This document shows positions 1 to 7,719 of a DNA stretch of 64,000 nt, piece by piece; position 1 is the first letter of the stretch; the number at the start of each line of letters is the position of its first letter. Made by a program: the position numbers and the translations under genes. Under the pieces are notes generated by a model, which searched no databases, was not told where the DNA came from, and saw nothing but the letters and a program-made list of their open reading frames with translations. Location: assembly GCF_028743495.1 (NCBI RefSeq), contig NZ_CP117968.1, one strand, 5' to 3'. The DNA comes from Allobacillus halotolerans. GTDB taxonomy: Bacteria > Bacillota > Bacilli > Bacillales > Alkalibacillaceae.

Positions 1-903
1 TGATAAAATAACACCAAAGAATCTCACCCAACGAATGAACGTACCGACTGATGGAACTTGCCGACTTTCTTCTGCATGTTGAACATGATGAAAGAACGTT
101 GTCGGTGTAATCATGACACTGGGCGATGTATCCACATAGATGAGGACATGGCCTTCAAATAAATGAGCTGATGCGACATCCGGCCTTTCTGTGTATCGAA
201 CTAAAGGAAACGGATTAATACTTTGAGAAACGAGGAATTCTTCCAATGCTTTATCAGACATCGCCATGCCGTCCACATTAATTTTACTAATTTCTTTCTT
301 AATGACATCGACCAATCCGGGGTCTGCAACATCTTTTAAATAAGCAATGGATACATCGGTTTGTGAGCGCTCACCGACACGCATAATCTCCATGCGTAAA
401 CGATCATCTCGTATCCTTCTCCTGGTTAGCCCTGAGTTTTCTATAATATTTTCTGTGAATCCGTCACGTGCACCTCGCACGACCTTCTCTGTATCCGGCT
501 CTTTTGGTCCACGACCTGGATAATTCCTTACATCAACGACAAGAGCAAATGATTCCCCGTCAATGGTGACAACCACCAAACCCGATAATAATTGGTTAAT
601 GGCATCATCATAAGTTTTAAACTCTTCTACTTGATGATTCATCAGTCGGTTTTTTATGATTTCGGCCAATTTCCGTTTCTCCGACTCAAAATCATTGATT
701 TCAACCAGTTTCTTTATGATTTCAATCGTATATTCAGAATCAGTCAAACCGTTCACAAAATAAATATCGACATCATGTTCTAAAACAAGGAGTGAGCGTC
801 TACCAACATCGAACGAGGTTCCGATTCCTAATTGATCACCGAAGACTTTACGGCTTTTTTTGATAGACGCATCAATTGTTTTACCTTTTACATCTTGAGC
901 CAT
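1..903 (-). CDS. spoVAF: SpoVAF, GerA-family spore germination protein (C-terminus cut by window edge)
   Basis: Only the first 301 residues are present; the frame runs open off position 1, so the membrane half of the protein lies outside. The visible part is the soluble N-terminal GerA domain, with the family-like segment LVVDVRNYPGRGPKEPD followed by RGARDGFTENI. SpoVAF is a homolog of the A subunits of germinant receptors and is encoded at the end of the spoVA operon. It starts with ATG at 903, preceded by AAGGGG seven bases upstream, and 13 bases after the stop of the preceding gene, so it is the next cistron of the same transcript. It probably acts in the spore inner membrane. Confidence 0.93.
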   Translation of the reverse strand, partial: MAQDVKGKTIDASIKKSRKVFGDQLGIGTSFDVGRRSLLVLEHDVDIYFVNGLTDSEYTIEIIKKLVEINDFESEKRKLAEIIKNRLMNHQVEEFKTYDDAINQLLSGLVVVTIDGESFALVVDVRNYPGRGPKEPDTEKVVRGARDGFTENIIENSGLTRRRIRDDRLRMEIMRVGERSQTDVSIAYLKDVADPGLVDVIKKEISKINVDGMAMSDKALEEFLVSQSINPFPLVRYTERPDVASAHLFEGHVLIYVDTSPSVMITPTTFFHHVQHAEESRQVPSVGTFIRWVRFFGVILS

Positions 904-916
904 TTGATTACCCCTT

Positions 917-1273
917 TTAGCCTTTTGGTTTGAAAATTAAGGCAATGATAAATCCAAATAAAATAGCGGAAGAAATACCTGCTGAAGTCAATTGAAAAAT
1001 ACCAAGAGCTATTCCCATAAACCCATGTTCTTCTGATTGTGCCATGGCGCCGTGAAGAAGATTATGTCCAAAACTTGTGATCGGCACGGTCGCTCCTGCG
1101 CCAGCGAACTCAATCAATTTGTCGTATAAATCAAAACCGTCTAAAACGGCGCCAGCGACTACAAAGGAAGACATTACATGTGCAGGAGTAAGCTTTGCGA
1201 CATCAAATAACAGTTGACCTACTACACAGATCGCTCCACCAACTAAAAATGCCCATAAAAACTGTAAAAACAT
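917..1273 (-). CDS. spoVAE: SpoVAE (SpoVAEb type) spore DPA channel membrane protein
   Basis: A small hydrophobic protein of 118 residues, matching the usual length of about 116 for SpoVAEb. It is homologous to SpoVAC and shares a GAG-VPITSFGHNL-type motif with the GAGAAVPVTGFANS of SpoVAC, showing that the two are paralogs. It helps form the SpoVA channel that passes calcium dipicolinate across the spore inner membrane. The start chosen is the ATG at 1273, which overlaps the spoVAD stop as TGATG and has GGTGA upstream; the longer open frame would run 42 bases into spoVAD. No separate spoVAEa gene follows; spoVAF comes directly after. Confidence 0.93.
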   Translation of the reverse strand: MFLQFLWAFLVGGAICVVGQLLFDVAKLTPAHVMSSFVVAGAVLDGFDLYDKLIEFAGAGATVPITSFGHNLLHGAMAQSEEHGFMGIALGIFQLTSAGISSAILFGFIIALIFKPKG

Positions 1274-2280
1274 CAGTCTTTCACCCGCTTTATAACCACG
1301 CCATGTGCAATACAAGGAATGGATTCTTTTTGTTGGACAATCGTTGGACTGAGTAATGCACCAGTTGCAACGACAAGCACTTTATCAAGCTTATGATCCA
1401 TCATTTGTTGCATGATATATCCATAAGTGACAACAGCTGAGCTTGCACATCCACTTCCTCCTGCGTTCACTTTTTGGCTATCATGATAAATCATTAGTCC
1501 ACAATCTTGATGCACATCCTCGATATCATAGCCTGATTGCTCTGTTAATTTTTTTAATATTGGTGTACCTACACTGGCTAAGTCGCCGGTCAAGATGATA
1601 TCGTAATCATCTGGTTGGCGACCAAAATCTTTGAAGTGTTGTACGATCGTATTGGCTGCGGCTGGTGCCATCGCAGAACCCATATCCAACGGATCAGTCA
1701 CACCATAGTCAATCACTTTTCCAATTGTCGCTCCTTCCACTTGGATTGCCGCCTTTTCCTTTTGGACTAAGACCGACCCAGCTCCAGTCACTGTACAATG
1801 TGCAGTATTCGGTTTTTGTATTCCGTACTCTGTTGGATAGCGAAATTGTCTTTCAGCTGTTGAATAATGACTGCTTGTACCGGCAACAACTTTGGAACAA
1901 TGACCTGCGTCAACGAACGAGGAACTTATTGCCACAGTTTCCATCGATGTTGAGCAAGCACCGAATACGCCGAAAAAAGGGATGTCCATGTCCCTTGCGA
2001 CATAGCTGGATGAGATGGTTTGATTCAGTAGGTCACCACTAATGAATAGGTCGACAGCATCTTGCCGTGTATTTGTTTTGGATAACGTCAGTCCGATTGA
2101 TTTTTTCAATAAAGCCTGCTCTGCTTTTTCCCACGTTTTTTCGTTGCAATATAAATCGTCAAAACTATAATCAAACGTATCTGCCAATGGCCCCTTTGCT
2201 TCCTTTGGTCCAGTTACCGTGGCGTTTCCATCAATATAAACTCCATTTGTAAATTTCCATGAATTTTTTCCTTGTTTCAC
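1273..2280 (-). CDS. spoVAD: SpoVAD, dipicolinic acid-binding spore protein
   Basis: 335 residues, close to the B. subtilis SpoVAD length of 338. The protein has a thiolase-like fold; the segment VFGACSTSMET contains a Cys at about residue 109 where thiolases carry the nucleophile. SpoVAD is known to bind dipicolinic acid on the outer face of the spore inner membrane and is required for its uptake during sporulation. The start is GTG at 2280 with the Shine-Dalgarno GAGGTGA. The gene lies between spoVAC (18-base gap) and spoVAE (one-base overlap), the standard operon order. Confidence 0.96.
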   Translation of the reverse strand: MKQGKNSWKFTNGVYIDGNATVTGPKEAKGPLADTFDYSFDDLYCNEKTWEKAEQALLKKSIGLTLSKTNTRQDAVDLFISGDLLNQTISSSYVARDMDIPFFGVFGACSTSMETVAISSSFVDAGHCSKVVAGTSSHYSTAERQFRYPTEYGIQKPNTAHCTVTGAGSVLVQKEKAAIQVEGATIGKVIDYGVTDPLDMGSAMAPAAANTIVQHFKDFGRQPDDYDIILTGDLASVGTPILKKLTEQSGYDIEDVHQDCGLMIYHDSQKVNAGGSGCASSAVVTYGYIMQQMMDHKLDKVLVVATGALLSPTIVQQKESIPCIAHGVVIKRVKD

Positions 2281-2298
2281 TTGCGATCACCTCTATTG

Positions 2299-2745
2299 TT
2301 AGAGTAATTGCTGGATTGTATACCGAATTAAACCGACGACATAAGCAGATACCGTACCAAAAACGATTACAGACCCAGCTAGCTTAAACATGTTTGTTGA
2401 TATCCCAAAAAGAATTCCTTCACTCTTATGCTCTAAAGCAGCACTTGTGATCGAGTTGGCGAAGCCTGTAACGGGTACAGCAGCACCTGCGCCTGCAAAA
2501 CTTCCTAAGCGATCGTACACGCCAAAACCGGTCAATAATGCAGATATCAATATCAGTGTTGTTACCGTCGGATTCCCTGCTTGTTTTTCTGTAAAATCAA
2601 ATACGTACATATAAAAATAGGTCAACCCTTGTCCGATCACACAGATCAGACCCCCAACAATAAAAGCTTTCAGGCAATTCTTTAATAGTGGTGGTTTACC
2701 TTGATATGGTTTCACACTCTCTTTATAGTTATCTTTTGTAATCAT
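2299..2745 (-). CDS. spoVAC: SpoVAC, spore membrane channel protein
   Basis: 148 residues with several hydrophobic segments and the family signature GAGAAVPVTGFANSI near residue 85. SpoVAC of B. subtilis behaves as a mechanosensitive channel and is part of the machinery that moves dipicolinic acid in sporulation and germination. The N-terminal 25 residues are hydrophilic and basic, then membrane spans follow. It is third in the spoVA operon, 14 bases after spoVAB. The shared motif with SpoVAE in this window supports the assignment of both. Confidence 0.95.
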   Translation of the reverse strand: MITKDNYKESVKPYQGKPPLLKNCLKAFIVGGLICVIGQGLTYFYMYVFDFTEKQAGNPTVTTLILISALLTGFGVYDRLGSFAGAGAAVPVTGFANSITSAALEHKSEGILFGISTNMFKLAGSVIVFGTVSAYVVGLIRYTIQQLL

Positions 2746-2759
2746 TTAGATGCTCCTTT

Positions 2760-3179
2760 CTAAAAATCAAAGATTGTCCATTGAAAAAGCGAGCCAAAAA
2801 TTTTGCCTAATACAATTGCAAGTAAGAGTGTCAATAGATAACGATTCAACCGAATACGTTTAAAAAGAATCGGAAACACATTGAGCACTTCGGTTAAAGC
2901 GGCAGCAAGCATGCCGATAAAAATTCCGTGTAACAGTCCCCACAACACTTCTATCGGAATCGGAACTGAAATCATGGCTGTCTGAAACGATAAGTAGGTA
3001 CCGAACACTGCACCAGCAGTTACGGCGTTTTCATAAAAGTGAATAAAGGTTCTTGACTTTGACAGTTGAGCTAACCGTGGAATGATTCCTAAAACTGCCA
3101 AGAAAGCGACAAACCCAGCGCCAACAGTAAAACCAGCTGCTAAGCCAATAAATAAGTCAACTAAATAATTAATCTTCAT
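2760..3179 (-). CDS. spoVAB: SpoVAB, spore membrane protein
   Basis: 139 residues from the ATG at 3179 (protein beginning MKINYLVDLF), which matches the family length of about 141; the longer open frame adds 24 residues inside spoVAA and is rejected. It has about four membrane segments with the conserved glycine-rich stretch GLAAGFTVGAGFVAFL. It belongs to the SpoVA dipicolinate transport system of the spore inner membrane. Its start overlaps the last 11 bases of spoVAA, suggesting translational coupling; the Shine-Dalgarno is weak. Confidence 0.92.
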   Translation of the reverse strand: MKINYLVDLFIGLAAGFTVGAGFVAFLAVLGIIPRLAQLSKSRTFIHFYENAVTAGAVFGTYLSFQTAMISVPIPIEVLWGLLHGIFIGMLAAALTEVLNVFPILFKRIRLNRYLLTLLLAIVLGKIFGSLFQWTIFDF

Positions 3180-3783
3180 TTCGCTCGACCAGTTCATTTT
3201 CATGATAAGAAACATAACGTCGAATATCTTCATCATAGTTATGCATTTCAATGTCTAATGGGCTTGGCTCTTCATTTAATTTTTTCTTGAAAATATGATT
3301 AAAAAACAAAATCATACCGAGACCTAACCCGAGTGAATAAGGTATTTGAAACCATAAAATACTTCGCCCCTCTTCACCAGTTATCATATAATGGATACGC
3401 TCTTGTACTTCTTCCATGCTAACGTCATAATGAAAATTTATTATGGCCATCGCCGAACCGATAAACAAAAGACACCAAATAAAAACAACGTATAACGGAA
3501 ATATTTTTGAATGCTTCTTTTGGAGTTTAAGTATAGTTTGTGCAGGGCCGATTGTTTCTATTTCATATTCCGGATAAAGCTTTCTGATTTTCTCGATAAT
3601 TGTAAATATGTCTAGAACCTTATAAGTCAGGTCTTCTTTTTTGACTTCCGAAATGAAAAGCTGTTCAAGTTTTCTTTTCACTTCATCCTCAGCTTGAATC
3701 CAAGCAATGTCCCTCAGAAAAACTTTTTCATTCGACTGAACTGTTTTATGGTGTTTTAATTTAATGTAAATCACATGTGCCAT
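3169..3783 (-). CDS. spoVAA: SpoVAA, stage V sporulation protein AA
   Basis: 204 residues from the ATG at 3783, close to the 206 of B. subtilis. AAGGTGA lies five bases upstream of this ATG; a GTG 15 bases further up is in frame but would bury the Shine-Dalgarno. The N-terminal half is a soluble domain (IYIKLKHHK at the start, like the family), followed by two membrane segments near residues 95-115 and 150-170. It is the first gene of the spoVA operon and pairs with SpoVAB. A sigma-G type -10 element lies about 35 bases upstream. Confidence 0.93.
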   Translation of the reverse strand: MAHVIYIKLKHHKTVQSNEKVFLRDIAWIQAEDEVKRKLEQLFISEVKKEDLTYKVLDIFTIIEKIRKLYPEYEIETIGPAQTILKLQKKHSKIFPLYVVFIWCLLFIGSAMAIINFHYDVSMEEVQERIHYMITGEEGRSILWFQIPYSLGLGLGMILFFNHIFKKKLNEEPSPLDIEMHNYDEDIRRYVSYHENELVERNED

Positions 3784-3815
3784 CATCTTCACCTTCACTA
3801 ATCGACTCTAGCCGT

Positions 3816-3822
3816 TAGTATG
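3816..3822 (-). promoter_or_regulatory. Candidate sigma-G -10 element for the spoVA operon
   Basis: On the minus strand the heptamer CATACTA matches the sigma-G -10 consensus. It lies 33 bases upstream of the chosen spoVAA start. The -35 region is less clear: AT-rich sequence with AATACAT is present about 18-21 bases upstream. The B. subtilis spoVA operon is transcribed by sigma-G in the forespore, so the position fits. Assigned from motif and position only. Confidence 0.45.
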
Positions 3823-4061
3823 TACGTTCATCTTTAAAGCATGTATTTCGATTGGAAATTTAAGTTTAACCAGCTTAGATTTTGGGATTTAAAAAGAGGT
3901 TCCGTACTGAGAATAATTAGGTTGTATTTAGTGGTAAGAGTCCACGCAATTTTGTGGAAGCGAAGGCGGGCAAAACATCATATGAAGAATTGCGTTCTTT
4001 TAAAATGATGAAAATGATCTTACGCGTAGTTTGGTATTAACCTCGATTGGCTTAAAAATGG

Positions 4062-4235
4062 CCTAATCAGAGGTAGAATGCAAAATTAGTGCTCTACCCC
4101 TGAATAGAAGTGCTCTAATCGGGGGTAGCAGGTAAAATTCTTGCTCTACCCCTGAATTGAAGTGCTCTAATCGGGGATAGCGGGTAATATTCTTGCTCTA
4201 CCCCTGAATAGAAGTGCTCTAATCGGGGGTAGAGC
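4062..4235. repeat. 52-nt tandem repeat with hairpin-forming units
   Basis: Three units start at 4091, 4143 and 4195 with a period of exactly 52 bases; a decayed partial unit lies at 4062-4090. Each unit begins GCTCTACCCCTGAATAGAAG and contains a downstream GGGGGTAGC, so each can fold on itself. The third unit is the best hairpin: GCTCTACCCC pairs with GGGGTAGAGC (4195-4204 with 4226-4235). The units differ by only a few bases. There is no open frame here. The array lies in the 930-bp gene-free gap between spoVAA and sigF. Confidence 0.85.
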
Positions 4236-4371
4236 ACAAAAACCATGCTCTACATACAAATAGAATGGATCTCGCCTCGCTATAATGTTCTATCCTAAAA
4301 CATTATTTGGAACTGAATGTACGTAAATACATTTGCCCCACTCTTTTTTATTAGTGGCTAGAACAAAGTTA

Positions 4372-4409
4372 AAACCCGAACGATTTATTTATCTAAATCG
4401 TTCGGGTTT
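4372..4409 (-). terminator. Strong hairpin, probable terminator of the sigF operon
   Basis: A perfect 16-bp stem, AAACCCGAACGATTTA pairing with TAAATCGTTCGGGTTT around a 6-base loop, with short T-tracts on both sides. It is the first strong hairpin met after sigF, but 320 bases downstream, because the dispersed repeat at 4509-4635 lies between. It could work in both directions. Confidence 0.7.
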
Positions 4410-4508
4410 CTTGCTTGAATAACGCTCCATCAATACACTTCGTTTTTCGCAGAGCCACCTTGGCCTTAAAACATGCCCTGTAGGTTCTCGTGACACGTGC
4501 TATTCAGA

Positions 4509-4635
4509 TGCCCAGGACGGGCTAGTGTCAACGTTGGCCACAGGACGTACATCCACAGGAAGTGGTGGCTTCCCGCGTTGCACACAGGACGTGTGCGGTT
4601 TTAGCGGAAGTTCCTTTTATTTCCTGACCCGCAGG
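4509..4635. repeat. Dispersed intergenic repeat, copy A (about 127 bp)
   Basis: The sequence is about 90% or more identical to 39038-39163, the only other copy in the window. The element begins near GCCCAGGACGGGCTAGTGTC and ends CTGACCCGCAGG. Internally it carries at least three degenerate copies of CCACAGGACGTG (4538, 4553, 4581) plus a related CCCAGGACGG at 4511. The sequences just upstream of the two copies (about 4459-4508 and 38990-39037) also look alike but are much more diverged. No open frame, terminal inverted repeats or target duplication could be made out, so its type is unknown. Confidence 0.8.
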
Positions 4636-4731
4636 CGTCTTCGTGTTATGATTTCGCTTCCTATCCAATTTACTTCTTTTGTTATTTAACGATTCGTCTC
4701 TTTCAACAACTTTTATTTTTTGTATCGGTTT

Positions 4732-5484
4732 CTATTGATTCAAATATTCTTTTAAGTGCTGAAGGATGCTTTTTTCCAATCGAGATACTTGCACTTGAGA
4801 AATACTCAGTCGTTCAGCTACTTCCGATTGAGTTTGGTCTTTATAGTAGCGCAAATATACAATGAGGCGCTCTCGTTCATTTAAGTGCCGAACGGCTTCC
4901 TTCAAAGCAATGTGGTCAAACCACTCGGTGTTCTGGTCGGCTATTTGATCCATTAATGTGATCGGATCTCCTTCATTTTCATAAACCGTTTCGTGAATCG
5001 AATGAGGTTGCTGATTTGCCTCAAGTGCCAAGAGGATATCCTCTTTCGGAATATTCATCTCTTCACTTAGCATCGAAATGGATGGTGATTCACCGAGTTG
5101 CTTCGTTAGTTCGTCTTTTTTAATACGAATCTTATTATTCAATTCCTTTAGGGAGCGACTCACCTTCAAAGAGCCATCATCTCTGATAAAACGCTGAATT
5201 TCCCCGATGATCATTGGTACAGCGTATGTAGAGAATCGCACATCATAAGACAAATCGAATTTATCAATGGATTTAATCAATCCAATACATCCAATTTGAA
5301 ATAGATCATCTGGTTCATATCCTCGATTCAAAAACCGTTGGACAACAGACCATACGAGCCGGGTGTTATGTTCGACGATTTCATCACGGGCGTTTTCATC
5401 ACCACTTTGACTTCTTTCAATCAATTCACGGACTGTTTCATTACTGAGTGATATATTCTTTTTGATCTGACTATTTTGGCTCAT
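4732..5484 (-). CDS. sigF: RNA polymerase sigma-F factor
   Basis: 250 residues, family length about 255. Region 2 is diagnostic: RFLNRGYEPDDLFQIGCIGL then FSTYAVPMIIGEIQRFIRDD, and region 4.2 ends SEVAERLSISQVQVSRLEK, a helix-turn-helix. Sigma-F is the first forespore-specific sigma factor, held inactive by SpoIIAB until SpoIIAA is dephosphorylated. The ATG at 5484 is chosen because AGGTGA lies five bases upstream; GTG at 5493 and ATG at 5490 overlap that site. The gene follows spoIIAB with a 9-base gap in the spoIIA operon. Its transcript probably ends at the hairpin at 4372-4409. Confidence 0.97.
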   Translation of the reverse strand: MSQNSQIKKNISLSNETVRELIERSQSGDENARDEIVEHNTRLVWSVVQRFLNRGYEPDDLFQIGCIGLIKSIDKFDLSYDVRFSTYAVPMIIGEIQRFIRDDGSLKVSRSLKELNNKIRIKKDELTKQLGESPSISMLSEEMNIPKEDILLALEANQQPHSIHETVYENEGDPITLMDQIADQNTEWFDHIALKEAVRHLNERERLIVYLRYYKDQTQSEVAERLSISQVQVSRLEKSILQHLKEYLNQ

Positions 5485-5493
5485 CGGCATCAC

Positions 5494-5934
5494 CTAATTG
5501 TAAGCCGATTGATTGTTTAGGAACTTTTTTCTCAGCGTGACCGTTGTCCCGTGGTTGGGAATTGATTCAATTTCAAAGTGATCCATGAAATTTTCCATAA
5601 TGGTAAAACCCATTCCAGATCGTTCTAACTCTGGTTTCGATGTATACATTGGTTGAATGGCTTCATCAACATCCTCAATCCCATTGCCGAAGTCGCGGAT
5701 CGTCAAGGAGATATCTTGGTCTTTGAGTTCGCATTCGATCAACACGGTTCCTTCTTCATTTTCTTCATATCCATGAATAATTGCATTGGTTACTGCCTCA
5801 GAGACGACTGTCTTAATTTCCGTCAGCTCTTCAACCGTTGGGTCTAATTGAGCAATGAAAGCAGCAACGGTTGTACGCGCAAATGATTCATTTTCACTTT
5901 TGGCGGCAAACTCCACTTTCATGAAATTACTCAT
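5494..5934 (-). CDS. spoIIAB: SpoIIAB, anti-sigma-F factor and serine kinase
   Basis: 146 residues, exactly the B. subtilis length. It is a GHKL-type ATPase: the N box VSEAVTNAIIHGYEEN and the glycine-rich GMGFTIMENFMD are present. It binds and inhibits sigma-F and phosphorylates SpoIIAA using ATP. Its start overlaps the spoIIAA stop by four bases (ATGA type), giving coupled translation and so fixed stoichiometry with its partner. The stop overlaps the ribosome binding site of sigF. Confidence 0.97.
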   Translation of the reverse strand: MSNFMKVEFAAKSENESFARTTVAAFIAQLDPTVEELTEIKTVVSEAVTNAIIHGYEENEEGTVLIECELKDQDISLTIRDFGNGIEDVDEAIQPMYTSKPELERSGMGFTIMENFMDHFEIESIPNHGTTVTLRKKFLNNQSAYN

Positions 5935-6290
5935 AGCGTCACCCCCAAACGAGCGAGTGCTGCTGCTTCATTATCTGCTGCATCGATAATTTTAAACAAT
6001 CCCGATAACTCAAATAATCGTTGAACATCATAATTAATTGAGCAGATGACCATTTCACCGCCAATTTCCTTCACTTCTTTATATCGGCCGAGAAATACAC
6101 CTAACCCTGACGAATCCATAAAGTGTAGATTTTCCAGATTAACGACAACATGTTTTGTCATTCCGTTTTGTAAATACGACTGCCAATCGTTTTTTAACTG
6201 CTCCGCTTCATGATGATCCAACTCACCTGTCAGTCGAACCAATAAGACATCTTGTTTCTGTTCAAAATCATAAGTAAGACTCAAGGCCAT
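5931..6290 (-). CDS. spoIIAA: SpoIIAA, anti-anti-sigma factor
   Basis: 119 residues with a STAS fold. The phosphorylation loop NLHFMDSSGLGVFLGRY carries the target serine at 60 or 61. When dephosphorylated by SpoIIE it binds SpoIIAB and frees sigma-F in the forespore. ATG at 6290 is preceded by GAGGAGGGG. It lies 71 bases downstream of dacF, in the order dacF-spoIIAA-spoIIAB-sigF seen in B. subtilis. A possible sigma-H promoter lies in the gap. Confidence 0.97.
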   Translation of the reverse strand: MALSLTYDFEQKQDVLLVRLTGELDHHEAEQLKNDWQSYLQNGMTKHVVVNLENLHFMDSSGLGVFLGRYKEVKEIGGEMVICSINYDVQRLFELSGLFKIIDAADNEAAALARLGVTL

Positions 6291-6319
6291 ACCCCTCCTC
6301 TTGGTTTTAGCTACTTGAG

Positions 6320-6347
6320 TCTTTCTTTACTTCTTATGAAAAATCCT
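6320..6347 (-). promoter_or_regulatory. Candidate sigma-H promoter of spoIIAA
   Basis: On the minus strand AGGATTT (6347-6341) matches the sigma-H -35 consensus, with a weaker GAAAG-type -10 about 14 bases downstream. It lies in the 71-base gap between dacF and spoIIAA. The B. subtilis spoIIA operon has a sigma-H promoter at this place. The -10 match is imperfect, so this is tentative. Confidence 0.4.
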
Positions 6348-6361
6348 TCTCACTGACAAAA

Positions 6362-7534
6362 CTAGTTCATATTCGACGTTTTATATCCTTGATGCAAGAA
6401 CTTTCCGACACGATTAAACAATTTTAACAATCTCGCTTCTTCTACGTCTTCTTTTACGTAGAGTGGAATTTTTTTGATTGTGGTGTCGCCTTTCTTAACG
6501 TGCAGATCACCTAATTGTTCCCCTTGCTTGATTGGCCACTTGTCTATATTTCCAGGTTTAACGACCGTTTCATAGTCTTCCATCTCTTCTCCTTTTGATA
6601 ATAGGACAGAAACATTTTGATCGGCGACTAAGTTCAATTCGTCTTGTTTTGATTTTAAGTGGGACCACGTAAACAAAGGCGTTTCTTTATCATGCAATTT
6701 ATGGAGTTCATAATGACTGAACGCATAGTCCAACATATTGGTCACGTCAGCATTTCGATCTTTGACGGTTTTCGCTCCCATGGAGACCGCGATCACCCGC
6801 ATATCTCCACGCTTTGCAGTGGCAGTCAGACCGTATTTCGCTTCATCTGTATATCCTGTTTTTAATCCGTCGACACCTTGATAAAATTTCACCAATTTAT
6901 TTGTATTGACTAACCAAAATTCTTCATCGGTCCCTTTTCGTAAATAATCTTCATAAATTTTAGTATAAGAAGTGATTTCATCATGCTTCAAAAGCTCTTG
7001 CGCAATTTTAGCCAGATCATAAGCAGAGCTTACATGGCCTTCCGCGTGTAGTCCTGTTACGTTTTTGAACGTTGTGTTTTTAAGCCCTAATTCTTTTGCT
7101 CGCTTATTCATACGCTTAACGAAATTTTCTTCAGATACGGCAATTCTTTCAGCTAAAGCAACCGATGAGTCATTAGCTGATGCGATCGCAATACTCTTCA
7201 GTAAATCTTCAACCGACATTTCCTCGTTTGGTTCTAAAAAAATTTGAGAACCACCCATTGATGCAGCATATTCGCTAACACGCACGGATTCACTTAATGT
7301 TAACTTTCCTTGGTCAATCTCCTCCATGATCAATAGTAGTGTCATAAGCTTTGTCATACTTGCAGGTGGTAACGGTTTGTGGGCATTTTTCTCATGTAGC
7401 ACTGTACCTGTATCTACCTCCATTAAAAAAGAGCTTGATGAATGATCAGTTAATTCCGCTTCTTCTCCGAATACAGAAAAGCCTGGAATCATTACGAAAA
7501 TAATCAACATAAGAATGGATACCTTACGAATCAT
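6362..7534 (-). CDS. dacF: DacF, D-alanyl-D-alanine carboxypeptidase
   Basis: 390 residues, as in B. subtilis DacF (389). A signal peptide occupies about residues 1-22. The three penicillin-binding motifs are present: SMTK at 59-62, SAN at 119-121, and KTG at 225-227; a C-terminal beta domain and amphipathic tail follow. The enzyme trims D-Ala from peptidoglycan stem peptides and in sporulation affects cross-linking of spore cortex. It is the first gene upstream of spoIIAA in the same direction, so sigma-F dependent readthrough into spoIIA is expected, as in B. subtilis. Confidence 0.95.
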   Translation of the reverse strand: MIRKVSILMLIIFVMIPGFSVFGEEAELTDHSSSSFLMEVDTGTVLHEKNAHKPLPPASMTKLMTLLLIMEEIDQGKLTLSESVRVSEYAASMGGSQIFLEPNEEMSVEDLLKSIAIASANDSSVALAERIAVSEENFVKRMNKRAKELGLKNTTFKNVTGLHAEGHVSSAYDLAKIAQELLKHDEITSYTKIYEDYLRKGTDEEFWLVNTNKLVKFYQGVDGLKTGYTDEAKYGLTATAKRGDMRVIAVSMGAKTVKDRNADVTNMLDYAFSHYELHKLHDKETPLFTWSHLKSKQDELNLVADQNVSVLLSKGEEMEDYETVVKPGNIDKWPIKQGEQLGDLHVKKGDTTIKKIPLYVKEDVEEARLLKLFNRVGKFLHQGYKTSNMN

Positions 7535-7661
7535 AAACTTCCCTTCCCTCCATTAGTTCTGCTTGATATTTTTTCCATGATTCGAGAAATTATTACACTG
7601 TTTTAGTATTTAATGAAAAGGAAAGCTATATAAATGTCTTATTTTCGAATAGAACACCATT

Positions 7662-7702
7662 AAAAAAACCCAAGCAAAGGTTGGAGTACCTTAGCTTGGG
7701 TT
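7662..7702 (-). terminator. Rho-independent terminator after pdp
   Basis: On the minus strand AACCCAAGCTAAGG pairs with CCTTTGCTTGGGTT around an 8-base loop, with seven T residues following. It ends the xerD-deoB-punA-pdp transcript 18 bases past the pdp stop and isolates dacF. Confidence 0.9.
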
Positions 7703-7719
7703 CATTCTGCACAGCTCGC

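Noticed and set aside
4062..4235. Possible CRISPR array
   Set aside because: The units are adjacent without unique spacers, the whole 52 bases repeat, and there are no cas genes.
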